Below are positions 22,440 through 36,485 of a stretch of 64,000 nt of DNA, piece after piece. Positions within the stretch are counted from its first letter, which is position 1; every line of letters begins with the position of its first letter. Source of the DNA: Pteria penguin (Eukaryota > Mollusca > Bivalvia > Pterioida > Pteriidae); the NCBI GenBank assembly GCA_035048485.1, contig CM068584.1, forward strand, positions 63,346,420 to 63,410,419. The letters run 5' to 3'. The notes beneath the pieces were generated by a model that was not told the DNA's origin, did no database searches, and saw nothing but the letters and a program-made list of their open reading frames with translations. The position numbers were made by a program, and so were the translations under genes.

Positions 22440-23530
22440 TTTTAAAACCCTCGTTTCTACTGCTACTTCAATACTTTTAGTTTTATTATTACTTCTACTA
22501 TTACTTCTTTTTTCAACTGTAAGGAAGCGGGGTACTACGCAATCTATGGATACGCTACCCCCTGGATCCACCCATTGAATTACACACCACCACACAGACA
22601 CTCGTTTAAAGAAAATATCGTGCCAGGATATTTTCTAGTAACATGGGGAGGGATGTAAGGTAGCGGGTTACTAAGCTATCTATAGATCGTAGTTACTCAA
22701 GGAACACCACCCATGGATCCACCCATTGATTTACCGAAAGCTATGTACCTGTAGGGTCAGGGTGACCGAGTGACTCTATTATTTAACTCTGATGTGAACT
22801 CTTAACCATCTCATGGCCAATAGACTCTTTTATGATAGACTAGTAAATTCTTACTAGTTGTATTATATAGCGATTATTCTTGATATATAAACATTTGTTG
22901 CACCAGGTGGCTTCGTGGAGTATGACGATATTACTTCTACAACTTCTGCAACTGCCACTATTGATGCCGCTACAAAGATCGATCTGCAAAGAAATGCATC
23001 TGAATGTATAAACATCTACCACAGCCAACATGAGACCACGGGGCGTGATAGATCGGGTTATAATGGCCACTTCTACAACAACATTGACAACTATTACTAT
23101 TTTACATCTACTACTACCGCTACTGCTACAACTACATCAACAACTACTGGCATTACTGCCATTTTATACTTCATTTACAACAATTAATACTACTAAAACT
23201 ACTACTACTTATCCCACTTATATTCCGACTACTTCAATTTCTACATAAAAAGTGTTTCATCTAGAACTACTCTCACTACTGCTGCTACTACTACACTGTT
23301 TCTACTAGTACTACCAATACACATCATCGTCCCTTTCCTCTTCATATTCTTCACATTTCTAATAATTCTACTACTAATTTACTATTTTCTATTACTAATT
23401 CATACAACAAATAATGCGAATCCTACTATCACTACTAGTACAACCACTTCTCACATTAAAGCTCCTGTCCTTGCTTTATTACTACTAATGCTACCTCTAC
23501 TATTCAGCTATTACTTACTTCTACTAAATA
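22440..23530. repeat. (TAC/ACT)n-type tract, third block
   Basis: Imperfect TAC/ACT/AAC triplets occupy two parts (22440-22510 and 22920-23530). Between them a GGATCCACCCATTGA(A/T)TTAC string occurs twice (22563 and 22715). Confidence 0.7.
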
Positions 23531-26282
23531 ATACTGCTGATACGTCATTTACGACTTGCCAGTCGCACTCCCTTGCATTCAGCATATACTGCCTAAATAA
23601 CGCCTGGGTAACAGGTTCTAAGTATGTATTACTGGCACAGAACATGGCATAGTCACTCTGTGAAAGGCTGGACCAAGACAAGTGCCCGCCAGACATGGGA
23701 CCCATAATCCTAGATTTAATATTGGGGATAGATTTAATAGAGGTTAGCCACATTTTTGTGTTACTTTACATTGGGTACCTGCATGATACGAACTTCATAC
23801 ATACCAAACAAGATGTGTTGGTAAAACTTGGATGCACTGAAAATTCAGTAGCCAAGTGAAAAATCAGAAGTCATAGTTTTATACCTTTGACTCCACCTTG
23901 TTCATTTAAGATGAACCTTTAAAGATGTTTAGTGCAGCAGATATGTAATGTATGAAGCCTCAACTTTTTATTCTTAAAAGGTTGGGCATCAGTACATCCC
24001 TCGCCCATAAAAAGAAGAAGATTAAGTCCTAGGTTTTGACCCTAGTTTTCTACTCTACCTATTTTTTATCTATATTTCTTAATCTTTAATTAAAGGTATG
24101 TCCTTTGATGGTATTGCTTTTGCGATGAGTTGGAAGATGGGCCCTTAGACTATAGATTTAATCTAATATTTTGGTATTATTCTATTATTTTTCAGATCTA
24201 TTACTTTGAGGAGGATGTCAGTCTGTAGCAGTCTAGATATCTTAACTTTTACATGTTATATGTTTGTGTCAGTAGTTATAATGTTTTAGTAATTATAATC
24301 ATGGTAATTGTTTGTTTATACTAGGTAGGTTATATATAGCACGTTGGGAGCCAATAGGTTGTTAAGAGATAGTCTAAACTTAGATATGAGTATATTTTAT
24401 GCAGGTCACGGGGAGTTTGCAGTTTTGGTATAAACAGGGGCAGGTTTCAGCGAGATTTCAGTTGAGATTGGAGATTAGTTGAGATTTGACCGTTAAGTCA
24501 ACGATATCAAAGCGACATTTGGATTATTGTTATTATCTTCTTGTGTTAATGTGTTCGAATACATATATTGCAACTTTCTGATGGATCTAACATCTAAAGA
24601 AGAGATAGACTGTTGTTAATTCGGGGCGACTGTATTGTACCAAAATGGGCACGGACACCTGATTAATTCGGCAGCACTACACGTCGTCTTTTTTGTGTAC
24701 ATTGTTATAAACACTGGATTGAAAGAAATGGAAGGAAGAATTCTGTTATTCTCTGCTTGACTTTATCGATCTGACACATATGTACTTATTCGGATACTTA
24801 ATCTTCTCCATTAGGTGACGTATTTTCAAGTACTGCATACGATTCCATGACGTAACTACACGTTCACAAGCGCATTATGTGTAGATGTAGGCTAAATGTT
24901 TAAGCGCGTGTCGTAATATTTTAAGTTATACATACTGTAAGAAGTACTTTTGGATTTATAAGAAGTCAAACTTCAGTATACTTCATTAATGAATTTGTGC
25001 TGCGTAAACTTAATCAACTCGCTAGTACACTGTTTCTATCATATACGTACGCCGGTTGATGAAACACACATTTCGTTGAAGTAATAAGGTACGCAAGTAA
25101 ACTTGGGCTATTGTCATAAGATTTATTTAGTAAAACATTTACACATGTTGATAAAACAGGCTCCGATATCGCATCTGTAGCACAATCATGTACTTATATG
25201 TCTGTTGCATCAAAACTGAAATACGGGAACACGTAAGTTACGTAACAATTCAATATTTAGATAGCACATGACTTGATCACGTGACGTCTCGCAATTGCTA
25301 CCTTAAAAACTCAATCTATGAATACACGTCTATCAAAAGTGAACAGAATTAAAAATATATGTCTGAGACAAAGTAAATCAGTGAAATTTGAAAGGGAAAC
25401 ATTGACAGTTCATATGAAATCCACCATTTGCGTATAATACATATTAAACATACAAACGTTACAATGTTGTGTATTACATGCTCATTTCGATTATATAAGT
25501 AATTTAATACGTTAGAATCCAGTATCCATATAAACATTTATACCAAATTTCACATGTCTCTTCAATGAACATCAGTGCTGAACTATTGTTCAAACATTTA
25601 AAGTGCTTGGAAATTACCAAATAGACGAATGGGACCTAAATAGAAATATCAATATAATAAAATAAAATAAACGCCTCTCCCCCAATAACAACCTCCCCCC
25701 TCCCCCTAAAAATTACTTAAAGAAACAATAACAGATTGGTTATAAATTCACGTTTCTACTTGACAAGGAGTTTTGCTAACATACATAAAAGTATGAGGCA
25801 CAAGGCCTTCATACACGGTATATCTAGAAAATAATGACAGATAAAAAGGACTAATATACATTGTATGTCACTATGAAACAATATAGGAATACGAAATTGG
25901 AACCATAGTTAAAAAAATAGTTGCATATCTTTATTAAATCCCTCCAATTTAGTAAAATGTGTGAATCTTCTTATGCATTGTCTTATGCCTATGGTGCGTT
26001 TAGAAGTTAATAGTAATAACAACAATAATGATAATTGACAGGTAGTTTGTAGTTGTTTGTATATGAAATAAATATGTAAATAATCTTGACATAGTCCTAT
26101 AAAACACTGATAATATCAAGTACTTATGTAATATAAAACTATTATTTGAATTTGATTTCTATATTTTATCATTGTGTGGTGTTTAAGGAAGTCTTTAGAA
26201 ATTCCCAAAACTAAAGAATTGATGGAATTTACATTACATCTAAAACTTTTAGATTAAAACATATTTATCAGTTTGTTATAGA
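23531..26282. other. 2.75 kb without a recognisable feature
   Basis: I see no domain-bearing frame, no tandem array and no terminal inverted repeats. The left end of the stretch borders the triplet tract. The right end may hold the 3' untranslated region of the minus-strand gene, but I could not identify a convincing polyadenylation site. Confidence 0.4.
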
Positions 26283-26798
26283 TTACAGTTTATGACTAAC
26301 AGGTGAAATTTTGATCCTATACAAAATCGTAATCATAGAGTTTGTTTGCAATAAACGGAACCTCAATGTTTTAAAAAGGATTATCATGAAAGGACAATTA
26401 AGGAAGAATTCAGAATTTAGCAACATCTGCATCACGTAAATTGAGTTTTCTGAAATTGCTCCAATAGGTATTATTACAGTGGCACCGTAGGAAGTACTTC
26501 CTATTGCAAGACCAATGCACTTCAGTTTATAGTTTTCATCCATCATGAAAACTGCCGATCCTGAATCCCCCACAGGGAAAACTTTGCTTCGATTTCATAC
26601 CGTCCATACATCACCAGAGGAGCATAATTCTTAGAGTCTAGACGCACAGCTTCAAAAAGTGGACACTGCACCATCCAAGCAGAGTGGAGATTTTGTGAGT
26701 CCAGTAGAGGTTCCAAATTTCATTCCTGGGTTAAATTTATCTGTCTTTAATGGATTCCCAAATTTCGTGCGAGTTGAATACAGAGTAGTCTTGCAAGC
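26283..26798 (-). pseudogene. Trypsin-like (PA clan) protease segment with two frameshifts
   Basis: Read on the minus strand, three pieces in different frames together match the second half of a chymotrypsin-fold peptidase. The pieces are KFGTSTGLTKSPLCLDGAV (near 26729-26680), a middle piece VMYGRYEIEA, and a final piece GDSGSAVFMMDENYKLKCIG, then LAIGSTSYGA and IIPIGAISE. GDSGS is the catalytic-serine motif. The histidine and aspartate parts are not seen. Frameshifts lie near 26656 (TCCACTTTTTGAAGC) and near 26575 (TTTTCCCTGTGGGGG). An acceptor AG at 26799-26800 would put the first piece in phase 0, matching the upstream ankyrin exons, so it may be the former C-terminus of that gene. Similar domains end some mollusc and cnidarian multi-domain proteins, by memory. 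It could also be an independent relic. Confidence 0.65.
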
Positions 26799-28024
26799 CT
26801 TTTATGATTTATAAAACAGTTTATGTTAATTGATTAAATAAAATATGGAAGACAAAGTATCAGAAAATTGACATGCATAGGAATTAAAATTAGAATTTAT
26901 GTTAACACATATTATTATGACTTACTCTTGTTAAAGTTAGCATGTGGAGTGTGACGGTCCAGAAAGAATTCTAATTGGCTATGGTCATTTTGTCACACTT
27001 TCAACAATTTTTAATTATAAGACTACATATTTATGTCTCGAATCGAACTCCAGTTACACGTGCTGGAAACTCTTTTTTTTTTTTTCGTAATTAATATGAA
27101 TTTTTGCATATTTTACAATGACGATAATTAGCTTGATGTTATTTTAATTTTCCACATATCAAATATAAGGACGGAATTTATAAACTGCAAAAGCGGGTGC
27201 GATCACAAAAGGTCTACTTTTGCATTATGCTTCAATACGATATATTATTTTCAAGGGTAAAAGTTGCATCCACTGATATCTAATTAGTGCTCATTAGGGA
27301 TTAAATATTAGAATTAAACATGTTGAGCGACAGGGATACAAGCACACACCTGTATCTTAAATGATAACAGCAATTATTGTGTCATATATACCATCTATTG
27401 AGATATGATTTATCGAACTATTTAAGAAACTCCATTTTTACCGCCACGGCAGTGTTGTCAACACGCATTTAGAAATGAAAAGTTCTAATGTGTTAAAATA
27501 AGTGAAATGTATACAAACATTTATTATACAGCAATGTTAATAGTGACATTCTAAAGAGTACTTCGAAAAATTATAGTTACCAGTTTAATTTGCTGAATAT
27601 GTCTTGAATGAAAACATGCAGATGATACAAACTTAATACTCGAATATCAAATAAACTATAATGGAATAAAACTGTATAGAAAGTGTCAGATGCACACGAC
27701 ATCAGAGCAGGATATAAATCCTCCCAAATAGGAGATGCTTAAATATGTTGTCAACTGGTCTTTCATAAATGTCACTGTCCATCGCTTCCATTATAACACA
27801 CTAATACAATTAGAACGATCTAAGTCTTCCTAAATCAAAATTTCTTTTCTGATGTTGTGTTTGCCCCCCCCCCTTTTTTTTATGGAATTGCCGTTTTTAC
27901 ACATTTTTCATAAACCAAATGATATATATTTATAAGGATTATTTCTTCAGTTTGTGGTGTATGTTTGCAGTCCGTCTTTGCTGCAAGATTTAAAAAAAAA
28001 GGGGGGGGGGCGTCAAATGAGAGA
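26799..28024 (-). other. Putative intron between ankyrin exon 10 and the protease segment
   Basis: No further exon is visible. A T13 run lies near 27072-27084. Confidence 0.35.
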
Positions 28025-28450
28025 ATAGCTGCACCATAAATGAAGAAACATTATGCCACAATTTCTTACGTTGAGTAAACCCGCAGTTTTGATAAACGGA
28101 ATGGCCGGCAAGATTCTACGAATTTCGGTATCAATTATCTAACATGTATAATCAATTAGCAAACGATCGGCAATAATATCTTACCCCAATCTGATATCTG
28201 AAAGTTGTACACACATTTTTTCCTTACCTGTATCAAACTTGCCGCAACTTTGACACAGGTTGGGAAAAAATGTGAGTGGAGCCTTAAGACGACATAACAG
28301 GGGTAAGTTATTATTGCCGATCGTTTGCTTAATGTTTATATATGTTAGATATTTGCTTCAATTGATGCCAAAATGCATAGAATAGTACCGGCCATTCCGT
28401 TTATCAAAACTGCAAGTTTACACAATGTCAAGAAAGTGCCCCTATCATTC
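28025..28450. mobile_element. Foldback element with about 145-bp inverted repeats
   Basis: The left arm (about 28060-28210) has TTTTGATAAACGGAATGGCC and AAACGATCGGCAATAATA. The right arm (about 28265-28440) carries both strings on the opposite strand. The centre contains a second inverted pair, ACATTTTTTCC and GGAAAAAATGT. No open frame is present. The outer ends and target duplication are not clear. Confidence 0.7.
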
Positions 28451-28725
28451 ATATATAGCCACGATTTGAGGCAAGAGCTAACATAATTCAGAAGCAGTCA
28501 TGACCCCAGTTTAAAAATAGGTAAACGGTATGCAGTTTACATGTATTTTTAACTTGAAAACGGATAAAAATGCAGTCGGTATGTAAATTTATATATAATT
28601 ATATAGCATGGTCAAATCCCAATACATACTGTAAAGGTCAATTTTATTGTAGTCAACCATTGCCGCAGCAACTGCTTTAAAGTGTATGATTGATGTTATT
28701 CAATGTATTATAACAAATCACGTAC
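28451..28725 (-). other. Intron sequence
   Basis: It is AT-rich and has no exon or repeat that I can support. Confidence 0.35.
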
Positions 28726-28824
28726 CTTGACATTTTCGTTTGCAGTGACATTGGCATAAGGAATTGCTTTGAAAATGTCAGCTATTCCACGATCCTCTGC
28801 TAGACACAATGGGGTTTTGTTATT
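28726..28824 (-). CDS. Ankyrin exon 10 (diverged)
   Basis: It has 33 codons, starting NKTPLCLAEDRGIADIFKA and ending ANENVK. The acceptor is TATATAG and the donor is GTACGTGA. It keeps the TPLxLA start of an ankyrin repeat, but the second helix and the ADVNA end have drifted, as expected for a C-terminal capping repeat. It is out of reach of a normal splice if exon 9 lacks its donor. Confidence 0.7.
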
Positions 28825-31800
28825 CTATATAATATAAAAATTATCGTGAGTTATGGATGATATGAAAATAACATTTATACTGGGTCTCGTCAACTCAGCC
28901 ATTTTTTTTATTTCAAATTAAATATCACAATCTAATAGTTTGGCTACGCCAATTCCTTGCTTATTGTCAACTAATACCGTGAAAAGATAGAAAACTCCGA
29001 ATCTTACCCATATTACCGTTTTCAAATCTACTGAGACGATCCGAACTCTACGTGGAATTCTTTGACGAATACATATTTAACTGAGGAAAGTGCTTAAGGT
29101 AAACTTTAGATGAATATTTTTCTGAACCATTGCCTTGGCTACACTAATCAGCTAATCAACTAGAATCCCAACTTTTTATAATACCATTTTCGGAATTGTC
29201 ATAATTGTTGGACAGATTTGTAAATCACAGTTTAGTGGATATCTGCTTTAACATTTTTTTTTTTTTGGTTTTGTTTTGTTTTAGACCAAAACATTAAAGG
29301 TCAGGTGTTAGTGATTTTCATTTATTGATGTATTATATTGAAACCATATGTAGCAGTATAAATAGGTCGCTTGTCTCGCTTATCTATATCACAGCGTTAA
29401 ATTATATTGTTTATAATTGTGATGTTTAATTTTTTGCTTTAAATCACATAACCTGTCTTGTGCATTTACATCAGCATCCGCGTCAAGAAGAATTTTGATG
29501 ATGTCAGATTGATTAAATTCAACTGCTAGTTGTAGTGGAGTTTTCCCATTCTATACGTAAATCAAAACAATTACTGTGCATAAATGATTTAAATTCAAAA
29601 TAAAGAAAACAGGAGAGCAATTCATGTCTACTCCATCTACACAAATAAACAACACATATAATAAATGTTCCTAAGATTTTGGCTTTCTTTTCTTATATAG
29701 AGAATATTCAATTCTATGTTATTTAATTTCATATGACACTGATCTTTATATCAAAACTGCAGTTTTCAATGTTATAGTCTAGACATCTGTCACATTTATC
29801 TCACCATTACTCTGTTACCATCGATATCCGGCGATTTATACATCTATGCTTTGGAATGTCGGCCTATCTCCCTGTGACAAATCTTACATCTAGTTGTATT
29901 ATTCTACAGGGTTAAGATATTTCACTTGCGCTTTCTCTTGAAGAAGTTTTATTTTTTTCAATTTGATTGTAGATTTGAAGCTTGCCCGCGGGATGGAAAG
30001 TTTTAAGATAATAGAATCGTGAGGTTGCCTGCTCTGTTTGTCCGTCTATGGAAGGAATGGCAAATGATATACTTTGACATTTTTCATGTTTTTAATTGTT
30101 GTACACCAATGACACCAACATTTTCATTTTGACTTTTCACGTTTGAACCATTTCAAAATCTTGAAATCGGCTGCCGTCTTTTCTAATCAGTGTTCAAGTT
30201 ATTGTTTTAAATCACATACCTTGTCGTTTGCATTTACATCAGCATCCGCGTCAAGAAGAATTTTAATGACGTCAAATTGATTAGATTCAACTGCTAGATG
30301 TAGTGGCGTTTCACAATTCTATAAGTAAATCAAAACAATTACTGTGCATAAATGATGGTTTAAAAAAAGAAAACATAATAGCAATTTATGGCTACTCCCT
30401 TTACATACAATCACAAATCCAATGCCACGCACATGATGAAGGTTCCTAGGATTTTGTCTTTCTTTTCTATTATAGAGAATATTCAGTTCTATATTAATAG
30501 ATTTTAGATGACACTGATCTTTATTCTAAAACTGCAGTTTTCATTGTTACAGACATCTGTCACATTTATTTCATCATTACTCTGGTACCACCGGAATCGG
30601 GGGATGTATGCATCTACGTTTTGGAATGTCGGCCTATCTCCGTGAGACAAACCTTGCATCCGTAGTTGTATTATTCTACAGGGTTAAGATATTTCACTTT
30701 CCGTTTCTGTTGAAGAAATTTTAATCTTTTGAAAACCAGCACGCGGGTTGATAGAATTTTGAGGCTGCCTGTCTGTTTGTTCGTATATGGAAGGAATGGC
30801 AAATGATATACTTTGACATTTTTCATGTTTTTAATTGTTGTACACCAATGACACCAACATTTTCATTTTGACTTTTCACGTTTGAACCATTTCAAAATCT
30901 TGAAATCGGCTGCCGTCTTTTCTAATCAGTGTTCAAGTTATTGTTTTAAATCACATACCTTGTCGTTTGCATTTACATCAGCATCCGCGTCAAGAAGAAT
31001 TTTAATGGCGTCAAATTGATTAGATTCAACTGCTAGATGAAGTGGCGTTTTCCCATTCTATATGTAAATCAAAACAATTACAGTGCATAAATGATGATTA
31101 AAAAAAGAAAACATAATAACAATTTATGGCTACTCCCTTTACACACAAACACAAATCCAATGTCACGCACATGATGAAGGTTCCTAGGATTTTGCCTTTC
31201 TTTTCTATTATAGAGAATATTCAATTCTATATTAATAGATTTTATATGACACTGATCTTTATTTTAAAACTGCAGTTTTCATTGTTACAGACATCTGTCA
31301 CATTTATTTCATCATTACTCTGGTACCACCGGAATCGGGGGATGTATGCATCTACGTTTTGGAATGTCGGCCTATCTCCGTGTGACAAACCTTACATCCG
31401 TAGTTGTTTTATTCTGCAGGGTTAAGATATTTCACTTTCGATTTCTGTTGAAGAAGTTTTAATTTTTTGAAAACCAGCCCGCGGGTTGATAGAATTTTGA
31501 GGCTGCCTGTCTGTTTGTTCGTATATGGAAGGAATGTCAAATGATATCCTTTGATATTTTCATGTTTATTTGTTGTATTATTACATTTTCGTTGACACCA
31601 ACATTTTCATTTTGACTTGTCACCTTTTACCGTTTCAAAATCTTGAAATCGGCTGCCCTCTTTTTTATCAGTGTCCCACAAACACATTTTGTAACTTATG
31701 CCACGCAGCAACTGAACGAGATTGTTATGTACAAGCCTTCATAGTGACTTGGGTATGTCGTGACATGGGTCTGCAAGTTATGACTGTGTAATCAAAGGGC

Positions 31801-34800
31801 CATTTGTTCCAACAAAACTTAATAGATCTCATTAGAAATGTGGGATAATGAGAATCGAACCTCATTCTCTGAGTCAAGTTGAGCATCTTGATATCCTGAT
31901 GTATTTATTTTTGATTTAAGATCTGAAGTACATGCATATCAAAACATCATTACATATTTCTATTTTCAGAAAGATATATTGAGTTTTTATCATTTATTAG
32001 CTATTCAGGAGAGAGATGGATCCAACGTTAACGATGGGTTACTGTCTGCAAAAGAGTAGCTGCCATACATCCTCTCGTCGAATAAATTGAATGATATATT
32101 GACTTCGGTCCAGAGTATTAATATCAATAAAAATCTACGAGAGACTATTGAGAAGCAAATATGACATATTTTCGAAATACAATATCGCTTTCAAAATCTA
32201 AAAATAAATCGGGATATAAATAGTCATTATCTTACACAGTCCTTTTCAGGGAACACTAGTATAACTATTTATGTTTATATCTAACTACTGTCCCTCATAC
32301 CCTTTTGTGTGAAAAGAGAATCAATTTCATTTCTCCTCATTTAAATTTCACATTTAAATCTATTATTCATAATTCGATACTTCAGGATTTTTTATTTCAT
32401 CTTTTCATAGTCGATATTGATTTTGTAACAAAACTCTTAAGATTAAAGATTTATAATATGATATAGATTTAAAAACAAGCTGTCAGAGGTTTTGGTTAGA
32501 CACTATAGAAAATTTCTAGAAGCATGTTTTAAAATATGTGGATCTAGATGGACTGAATATAAAAGTCTGATGTACTCTGCATGAATAAAACATATTCAGG
32601 CAGAAGCCTCGAGGTATCCAAAATTTTCCTATCGATCAATTTCCCACAGTAATTAGACTTTATATAGAGACACATTATTACACAGTTTGGAATGATCCAA
32701 AGGTAATTTCTGACAACAACACAAAATGAAGCATTTTCAACCAATTTTGGTATGCTTTTGAATTGATGCCAATGATGTTTTAAATGTTTTTGGAAACTGA
32801 TAATTAAGGGTTAGATCAGTATATAAAACTCACGATGAATTTTGAAGGATATATGCAATAATTAAAAGGAATTATCATATTTATTCTTAACATAGGCCTT
32901 GTAAAATAAGCTTATTTTCTGATTAATGTACTAAATATAACTGCTTTCTGAGCCTCTCAATAGATCATTATCATCTATCTGTAAACAAATTCTATCACTT
33001 AATTTTTTTTCTAAATATTATGAAATGTTTTTTCAATATAACAATTTTTTTCTATATCAGTTTAAAGAAAATGTAACCTAGGGTTGCTAAGTTATTCAAA
33101 GTTGAATTAAACCCCCTACCCTTTTTCCTTCTCCCACTAAGCTCAAATATCGATGTGTGATACGTAAAATAATTTTTTCATAAACCTCACCCTAAAACAC
33201 TTTACTTTTCAGAAAATGTGTGAAAATATTGAATGTCCAAAAAAAAAACACCATTGCAAATGGTTTTTCTGACTATATCAGTATATGGAGCCTGCATGGA
33301 ACTTCACTCATGATTGGGGGAGGATAATATAATAATAAATCACTGGTTCAGAAAATAAATGAAAAAAATATATTACTAGTGATTAATCCAATAAGTAGTG
33401 AAAACCGAGTCCTGAAGGAATTAGCATCACATTTGTTTGCTACTTATAAAACACTATAATGAAAACGTAATTGGCATACATTTTTATTCATTTTACTGCA
33501 TAAGCTTTTTGCAAGTGAGGAACCATACAATGAACATAAAATTTTTGTGAATATCACAGTCACATTTCTCCAGTTTACATATTGCAATCTGGCTGTATAC
33601 TTGACTATAATATCGATGGTTTAGTTTCAATGTTATGTTTCTTGTCAACAGTACAACAAAATCCACTATCACTGTAGGTTTCATGAACAGTTTTATTCCG
33701 TACACTATATGGACATTTTTATTTCTAGAAATCTTCTTTATTTTATTATTTTTTTATTTATATTAATTTTTTTTTTTGTGGTTATACACAATACCAATTG
33801 GACTCGAACATCAATGAGCATGGAATAAGGCGCACTCATTGAAAGTATTTTTTTTTTTTTTTTGGCCGGTTAAAATTTTGTATTTGCTATATAATGTTTT
33901 CTAACAATAGCTTAATTTTTCCTAGCTGGAGTATCTATTTTGTCCGTATTTTTACCACTGAATCAAGCTATTAGCCCTTCTGGTAAAGTGCTTTCTTTTC
34001 AAAAAAAAAAAAAAAAAAAAAAAACGTCATGGAAGTTAGAACTCGTTATTCGATTTTTTCTAGCTCTCACCCCAAGTACATTCTGATTTTTGTCCCCTTT
34101 TTCTTATTTCCAATTCTTCCCCTACTTCTTTTGAAATATTTGATGTAGCGCTTATGTCATTTTACTGTTTCATCCTCTCTTCTTCTATAAGGTCATCTGA
34201 CTGACAAGATATGAGTTCTGAAGTCTCTACCTCTTCACACTGTCCGATGTTTAAGTCACTTGAAATTTCTGTCGTATTTTGGGTGTGGAGTGATAAGTGC
34301 AAGTAAGACATCATTGGAGTTGTTATCACTTAATTTGCAGCAATTTTTCATTGAGCTGAAGAAGTCAATTAATGATTTAATTCAGAAAATAAGTGGGTAA
34401 ATACAATTTGTGTTAATTAACTCCTTCCAAATCATTTGTAAATTTTGTCTTTTTTGATAAGAGTTGTTCACCTTATTGGAACTCTTTAATAGGAGAAGCA
34501 AAATAAAACGTATATAATGTAAGCAAACATGGAGGCGAACGCGAAGTTTAAAAGTATTAAAGAATAATAAAGCCAGTCGCAGTCAAGATTTATGCCGTGT
34601 GCCAGAGATTATATCATGCCATAAGAATAAGATGTTGTGGAATCGGGTTAGTGTAGCGGGTTTAAGACTTGATGACTGGGATTTCTCTTTAGCGCAGGAG
34701 TTTACTTCCATAACGATTGTGGTTTCGAGACAGGCCTACGTCTTCCATTGATCATCGAAATACTTCAAAGAAACCAGTATAAAGGCAAATGCAAAATTAA

Positions 34801-36426
34801 CTGGAATGATACTGCCCATTCGGACATGTAAGTGAATATATTTAGACTATTAGTATCACACAGTTACTGTACAATAACTTCCTTGTAATGAGGAACTTGT
34901 AAAGTACGTCTGTCTTATCAGTCTTTTCGTACCAGTACATCGAGTTACCGGAACGGCGGGAGACTTAATTATGTCTTTCCTAATGGCTTATTCTTACCAA
35001 CATAATTTGAAATATGAATTTATTGCGAATTTTAAGCTGGATCTCTTTAACAAATAAACAATGCAAAACATTAAACCAGAGATATACATATATATGTATA
35101 AAACGATGAATGATACATAATATTTTTGCAGTTCATTCTCTACTGTACAGTATTCGTAATCTATGAAAGTAGAAATCTCTAATATGTACCATCAAAAAAT
35201 TATTTATAAATGACTTCAGTTTCATTATTTGAACAAAGTCATTCCATTACATTAAATTATAAAGGCCGTTTGGGTAATTCCATGGTTGTTCCGGTAATTG
35301 GCCGCCCTTCCGGTAATTCAGGTTACCCTTTTCGTACGTGCATATGTATGACACAGATAAAAGCATCAACATGTACTTAAATAAAATCATGTGTAAAATA
35401 AACGTCATACAACTTTACATTCGGTCTCATGTACATGTAGTAAAACATACAATTCCCAAACCTATTACAAGTACCATATGACTGTGTTTTATAGATTACA
35501 CATATTCAGACCTCTATGCCTAGTGATCTATATATGTACATTTAAAAGTACATTTACATGTAATGGTGCACATGCATAAGCTAGTGTTAACCTAGGGCTT
35601 GTTTTGATAGAAAAGAAAAAAAAAAGGAGTTACTGGCTCATTTATGTGGCAGAAGTCACCATGGAGCTATACAATACATGAATATAAATAATATACTAGA
35701 ACATATAACACATTACAAAAATATTTGATTGTAGTGCAATTGCGATACCGACTTAGGACGGTCATTTAATTTGACAAAAGTCAAACAAATGGTGTGGTTC
35801 ACCGGTTTACGGGCCCACTTTCTCACTCACCGTAACAGCAGAACAATCAAAGGACGTACATTTAAAAATTTATAAATAATCCTCCATGTAAAGAACAAGG
35901 GTCAACAGGTATCGCATATTGAGAGGTCATAAAAATATAAACACGTAAGGTATTGTAAAACACATAATGGTATAAAAATATATGCGATATCAACATGATA
36001 AACCGTGCTCTGCCAGTCTGAAAGCGAGCTAAGGCCCTAGATCTGTAGGAGTCCCGACTAACAGTCAGAGGGGACGAGGTTCAGGACCATGTCTCCTCTG
36101 AAAGAGGTTTGGACAAGGCCCGTCATATAGTCCCCACCGCCCTGTTAGTCAGCGTGCAACGTTCAAGTAAAAGTCTGCATAAGGTTGTAGAGGGGCCAAA
36201 TACAAGATCTATATTCTTTTTGATGATCTCAATGTCATATTGTCTATTTAGAAGACGTTTGACTATGTAAAAAGAAAATATCAATAAAACAAAAAAATAT
36301 TTGAAGTGCAATCAATGAATAATGAATATATAGACTTATTACATCATGATTAATCCGATTATTTCATGCATATGATGAGGGTATATATTTCAGGCCATAA
36401 TGAAAACATTTCTAGAAATTGTCAAA

Positions 36427-36485
<59 letters not shown>

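Larger units (their letters stand above)
30061..31660. repeat. 739-bp tandem duplication of an ankyrin exon plus its flanks
   Basis: The string CAAATGATAT starts at 30061, 30800 and 31538, and the two exons inside are offset by exactly 739 bp (30220 and 30959). Introns are near-identical for hundreds of bases, so the duplication is recent. The module at 29453 is an older relative, offset 767 bp from its neighbour. The third repeat start, at 31538, runs out without an exon by about 31,670. Confidence 0.9.

Noticed and set aside
32544..34300. Search for more ankyrin exons in the 10-kb intron
   Set aside because: No TPLH or ADVNA-like text flanked by splice sites was found on the minus strand in 31.7-41.3 kb.
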